Source of the DNA: Halocaridina rubra
Taxonomy: Eukaryota; Arthropoda; Malacostraca; Decapoda; Atyidae
Assembly (NCBI GenBank): GCA_037179515.1
Contig: JAXCGZ010001906.1
Location: 62,001-126,000, forward strand
Direction: 5' to 3'
Length of the DNA stretch: 64,000 nt
In this document: positions 61,440-64,000 of the stretch, piece after piece
Numbering within the stretch: position 1 is the first letter of the stretch
How the letters are laid out: each line of letters starts with the position of its first letter
Notes under the pieces: generated by a model
Told to the model about the DNA's origin: nothing
What the model saw: the letters and a program-made list of their open reading frames with translations, nothing else
Database searches by the model: none
Program-made: the position numbers and the translations under genes

Positions 61440-63941
61440 TGAATATGATGTTTCCAACTTAAATTTTCATCAATAATTACTTCCAAAAATTTCTTACAAG
61501 CGACTCTTTTAAATTCATACCCATTCATATTAACTTGACCAATATTGTGTACTACAGATCTATTTTGAAATAAGATATAGTCAGTTTTAGAAACATTTAG
61601 CTTTAATTTATTAACAGAGACCTAGTTGTTAATTTTTTCTAGTTCACTATTTAAAACAGAATGCAGGTGGTCAAGGTTATTATCATGCAAGAGAAAGTTG
61701 GTGTCATCTGCATAAAGAATATATTTGAATTTATTACTGGCATTGGAAATATCATTTATATAAACTAAAAATAACAATGGGCCCAGTATTGATCCCTGTG
61801 GTACTCCCCTCTCAATAGTTTGCAACAAAGATGCTTTCCCATTACAATATACGGCTTGTTTTTTATTTTTCAAGTAGCTCTTAAATAACTGTAATGGTGT
61901 TCCCCTAATACCCACACAAGTTAGTTTTTCTATTAGTATATCATGGTCTAATGAGTCAAATGCTTTGGACAAGTCTAGGAAAACCCCTGCAACAAAGTTT
62001 TTATTTTCCAAATTTTGATAAACATCACTTGTAAAGTTCATTATTGCTTTTTCAGTGGTCTTATTATTGCGGAATTCGTATTGATTTACGGATAATAGGT
62101 TGAACTTTTCAAGGAATTCTTTAAGTCTGTGAACAATCGTTTTTTCAAGCACTTTACTTAAAGACGGTAAGATAGATATAGGTCTATAGTTATTTTCATC
62201 ATCTACAGTGCCTGACTTAAATATAGGTATTACTTTAGCACTTTTTAGTTTGTCTGGAAAACACCCTTGCTGAAAACATAGATTGATTATGTGGGTAAGT
62301 GGGGTCCCAATGTAATGGGCAGTGACCTGGAGTAGTTTTGATGGAATTTCATCATATCCCGACGCTGTATTTGGTTTTAAGGTTTTTATAAATTTAGTGA
62401 CTTCCTCTCTTGTTACAGGATACAAGTAAAACGAAAAGTCTGGTGGATTATTAAGAAACTGTCGGTGTGAGTTTTGTTGCATATTTTGTTGTTCCTGTGT
62501 TGGTTGTGCTATAGTTAAGAAATGATTATTAAAGATATTATCAGTGTGGTCATTATCATTTTTTAATTTGATTTCCTTTGAATGATTAATTTGTTTTTGT
62601 CCCATTAGGCTGTTTATTGCATTCCAGGTGGACTTGCTGTGTCCTTGTTCCTTCTTAAGCTTATCCTGAAAATATCTATTTTTTGCAGCTCGGTGTAGTG
62701 TTACTAATTTGTTCCTGTAAGCTTTATATCTGGTTTCAAAAGACAAAGGCCATTTTGATGCAAGCCTTTCTAATCGGTGTTTTTCTTTGATACTATTTTT
62801 TAATCCTGCAGTTATGTGTGGGCATCTGTTGTTTTTATTATTTAGTCGATTTTCTTAGAGGAAAGCAGTCTAGAAATTTATCTCTAAATGTACAATGAAA
62901 TTTATTAAGAGCTTCATTTGCATTACTTAGGTCTATGATATGTTGCCATTTTTCATGTGATATATCTCTAGTAAATTTAGCTATGTTATCATAAGAGTAA
63001 TGTATTTTTTCTACACATGCATCAAATTTATATTCTTTTTTATTAAACTGGGAGTTTACTGCGAAATGATCTGTTATGTCGGTGTACACTATGTAATTAC
63101 TTATGTTGTCTTCAAGATTTGTGGTCCAGATATGATCGATTAGAGATGCACTATTTTCAGTTACTCTCGTAGGTTTAGTAGTTATTGGAAAGCAGCCACG
63201 TGAATACATTAAGTTTATAAAATCAGTTACTCTTTGATCATTTATTTTAAACATATCTAAGTTCCAATCACCGAATAAATAAATAGTTTTGTACTTTTTT
63301 CTTGCTGCAAAATCAAATACTTTCAGTAAAGCTTCAAGGAATTCAGGCATGTTCTCCTTTGGTGGTCTATATACAGATGGAAAGAAGCAATTTTCCATAC
63401 CGTTATGTACCTGTACACTAACACATTCAATGAATCGTTCCATCATACTGCACTCCTTTATAACACTTGAGCTATATTTATTAGCTACATACATACATAC
63501 ACCTCCACCTTTCCTGTCTCTGTTCTGAGTGAACATATTGTACCCTGTTATATTATACTATGATTGAATATCATTATCCAGCCTAGTCTCCGAAAAACCC
63601 ATCACATCACATATATTATTTTCTGTTAAACATTGATCAACAAATATTTGAAGATTATTTGCAAGACTTCTAATGTTCCTGCAGTAAACCGAAAATGCAT
63701 TAGATTTATTTAAATTTGAATACAGTTCATTTAAGTATATATAAATTGAAAAAGTGTTGGTTGCATTTTTCATATGATTAAAAAACAAATCTATTTCATT
63801 TTCAAGATCAAGTGGGTTTAATATCATCTTATCAAGCTCATTGATACATAAATTATTGGGAAGTACTTTGTCGTTGTTTGTTAGCCTTATAAGTTCATCG
63901 TCACTAATGGAATAATATAGTAGGTATCTATTTACAGCCAT
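61435..63941 (-). pseudogene. NL-A ORF2: endonuclease and reverse transcriptase, 5' part
   Basis: It starts at ATG 63941. An N-terminal extension of about 80 residues precedes the endonuclease: YCRNIRSLANNL (Asn), MGFSETRLD (Glu), YRPPKENMPEF, LFGDWNLDMF (Asp/Asn) and YTDITDHFAVNS (Asp-His). A TAG near 63557 and a frameshift near 62835 interrupt it. The RT (62830-61630) has ASGYDEIPSKLL, NYRPISILPSLSKVLEK, FLDLSKAFDSLDH, RGVPQGSILGPLLF and YADD. A TAG near 61621, probably in place of Trp, follows. The frame then continues to the Gypsy-1 junction and is completed at 37689-37140. The upstream part of the element is outside the window. Confidence 0.88.
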
Positions 63942-64000
63942 GGTGAAGAAATAAATTATACTACTTTTACATTTCTGACTTACAAGCTACCATTGACTTC

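Overview
This window is eukaryotic repeat DNA. I found no host protein-coding gene, rRNA or functional tRNA in it. It is built from Ty3/Gypsy LTR elements, several non-LTR retrotransposons with APE-type endonuclease, one hAT DNA transposon, tRNA-derived short repeats and very long (AT)n arrays. This mix, the ORF2 protein styles and the dinucleotide arrays look like an arthropod, most likely a decapod crustacean. That assignment is inference; nothing in the window is diagnostic.

Layout. 1-880: 5' part of a non-LTR ORF2 on the minus strand, running off the left edge. 1.1-2.1 kb: tandem and inverted tRNA-like repeats. 2.1-7.4 kb: a repeat ('R') split by an apparently full-length CR1-like element (ORF1 plus broken ORF2). 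7.5-8.8 kb: a large AT array and a solo LTR. 9.0-12.5 kb: a complete hAT element with 8-bp target duplication and terminal inverted repeats. 14.1-18.6 kb: an I-like non-LTR element (endonuclease, RT, RNase H) on the minus strand. 21.4-22.8 kb: the 5' end of an LTR element whose LTR matches the solo LTR. 22.9-26.5 kb: a second tRNA-like SINE and a decayed Jockey/CR1-type element interrupted by another element's 3' end. 26.6-31.3 kb: a second I-like element with a 403-bp internal triplication. 31.3-36.6 kb: AT arrays, a second inverted tRNA-like array, a 434-bp duplicated repeat and a second R copy.

The right 27 kb is one nested stack. A non-LTR element on the minus strand ('NL-A', 63.9 to 36.9 kb) is split by a 23.7-kb Gypsy insertion ('Gypsy-1', 37690-61434, TSD CAGAT). 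Gypsy-1 has itself been hit at least four times: a truncated CR1 in its 5' LTR, a non-LTR element ('NL-C') inside pol, and in its 3' LTR a second Gypsy ('Gypsy-2', TSD ACTTC) and another truncated CR1. After removing the insertions the two Gypsy-1 LTRs are both about 1.86 kb, and NL-A's reading frame closes without a gap.

The most interesting biology is the pol order of Gypsy-1, protease-integrase-RT-RNase H, with integrase before RT as in Gmr1-type Ty3/Gypsy elements and unlike normal Gypsy. Gypsy-2 next to it has the normal order and a canonical -1 frameshift heptamer between gag and pol. Almost every coding region carries stops or frameshifts. The least damaged are NL-C ORF1, CR1 ORF1, the 5'-truncated CR1 ORF2 at 58.5-61.1 kb, the Gypsy-1 RT/RNase H and the Gypsy-2 pol.
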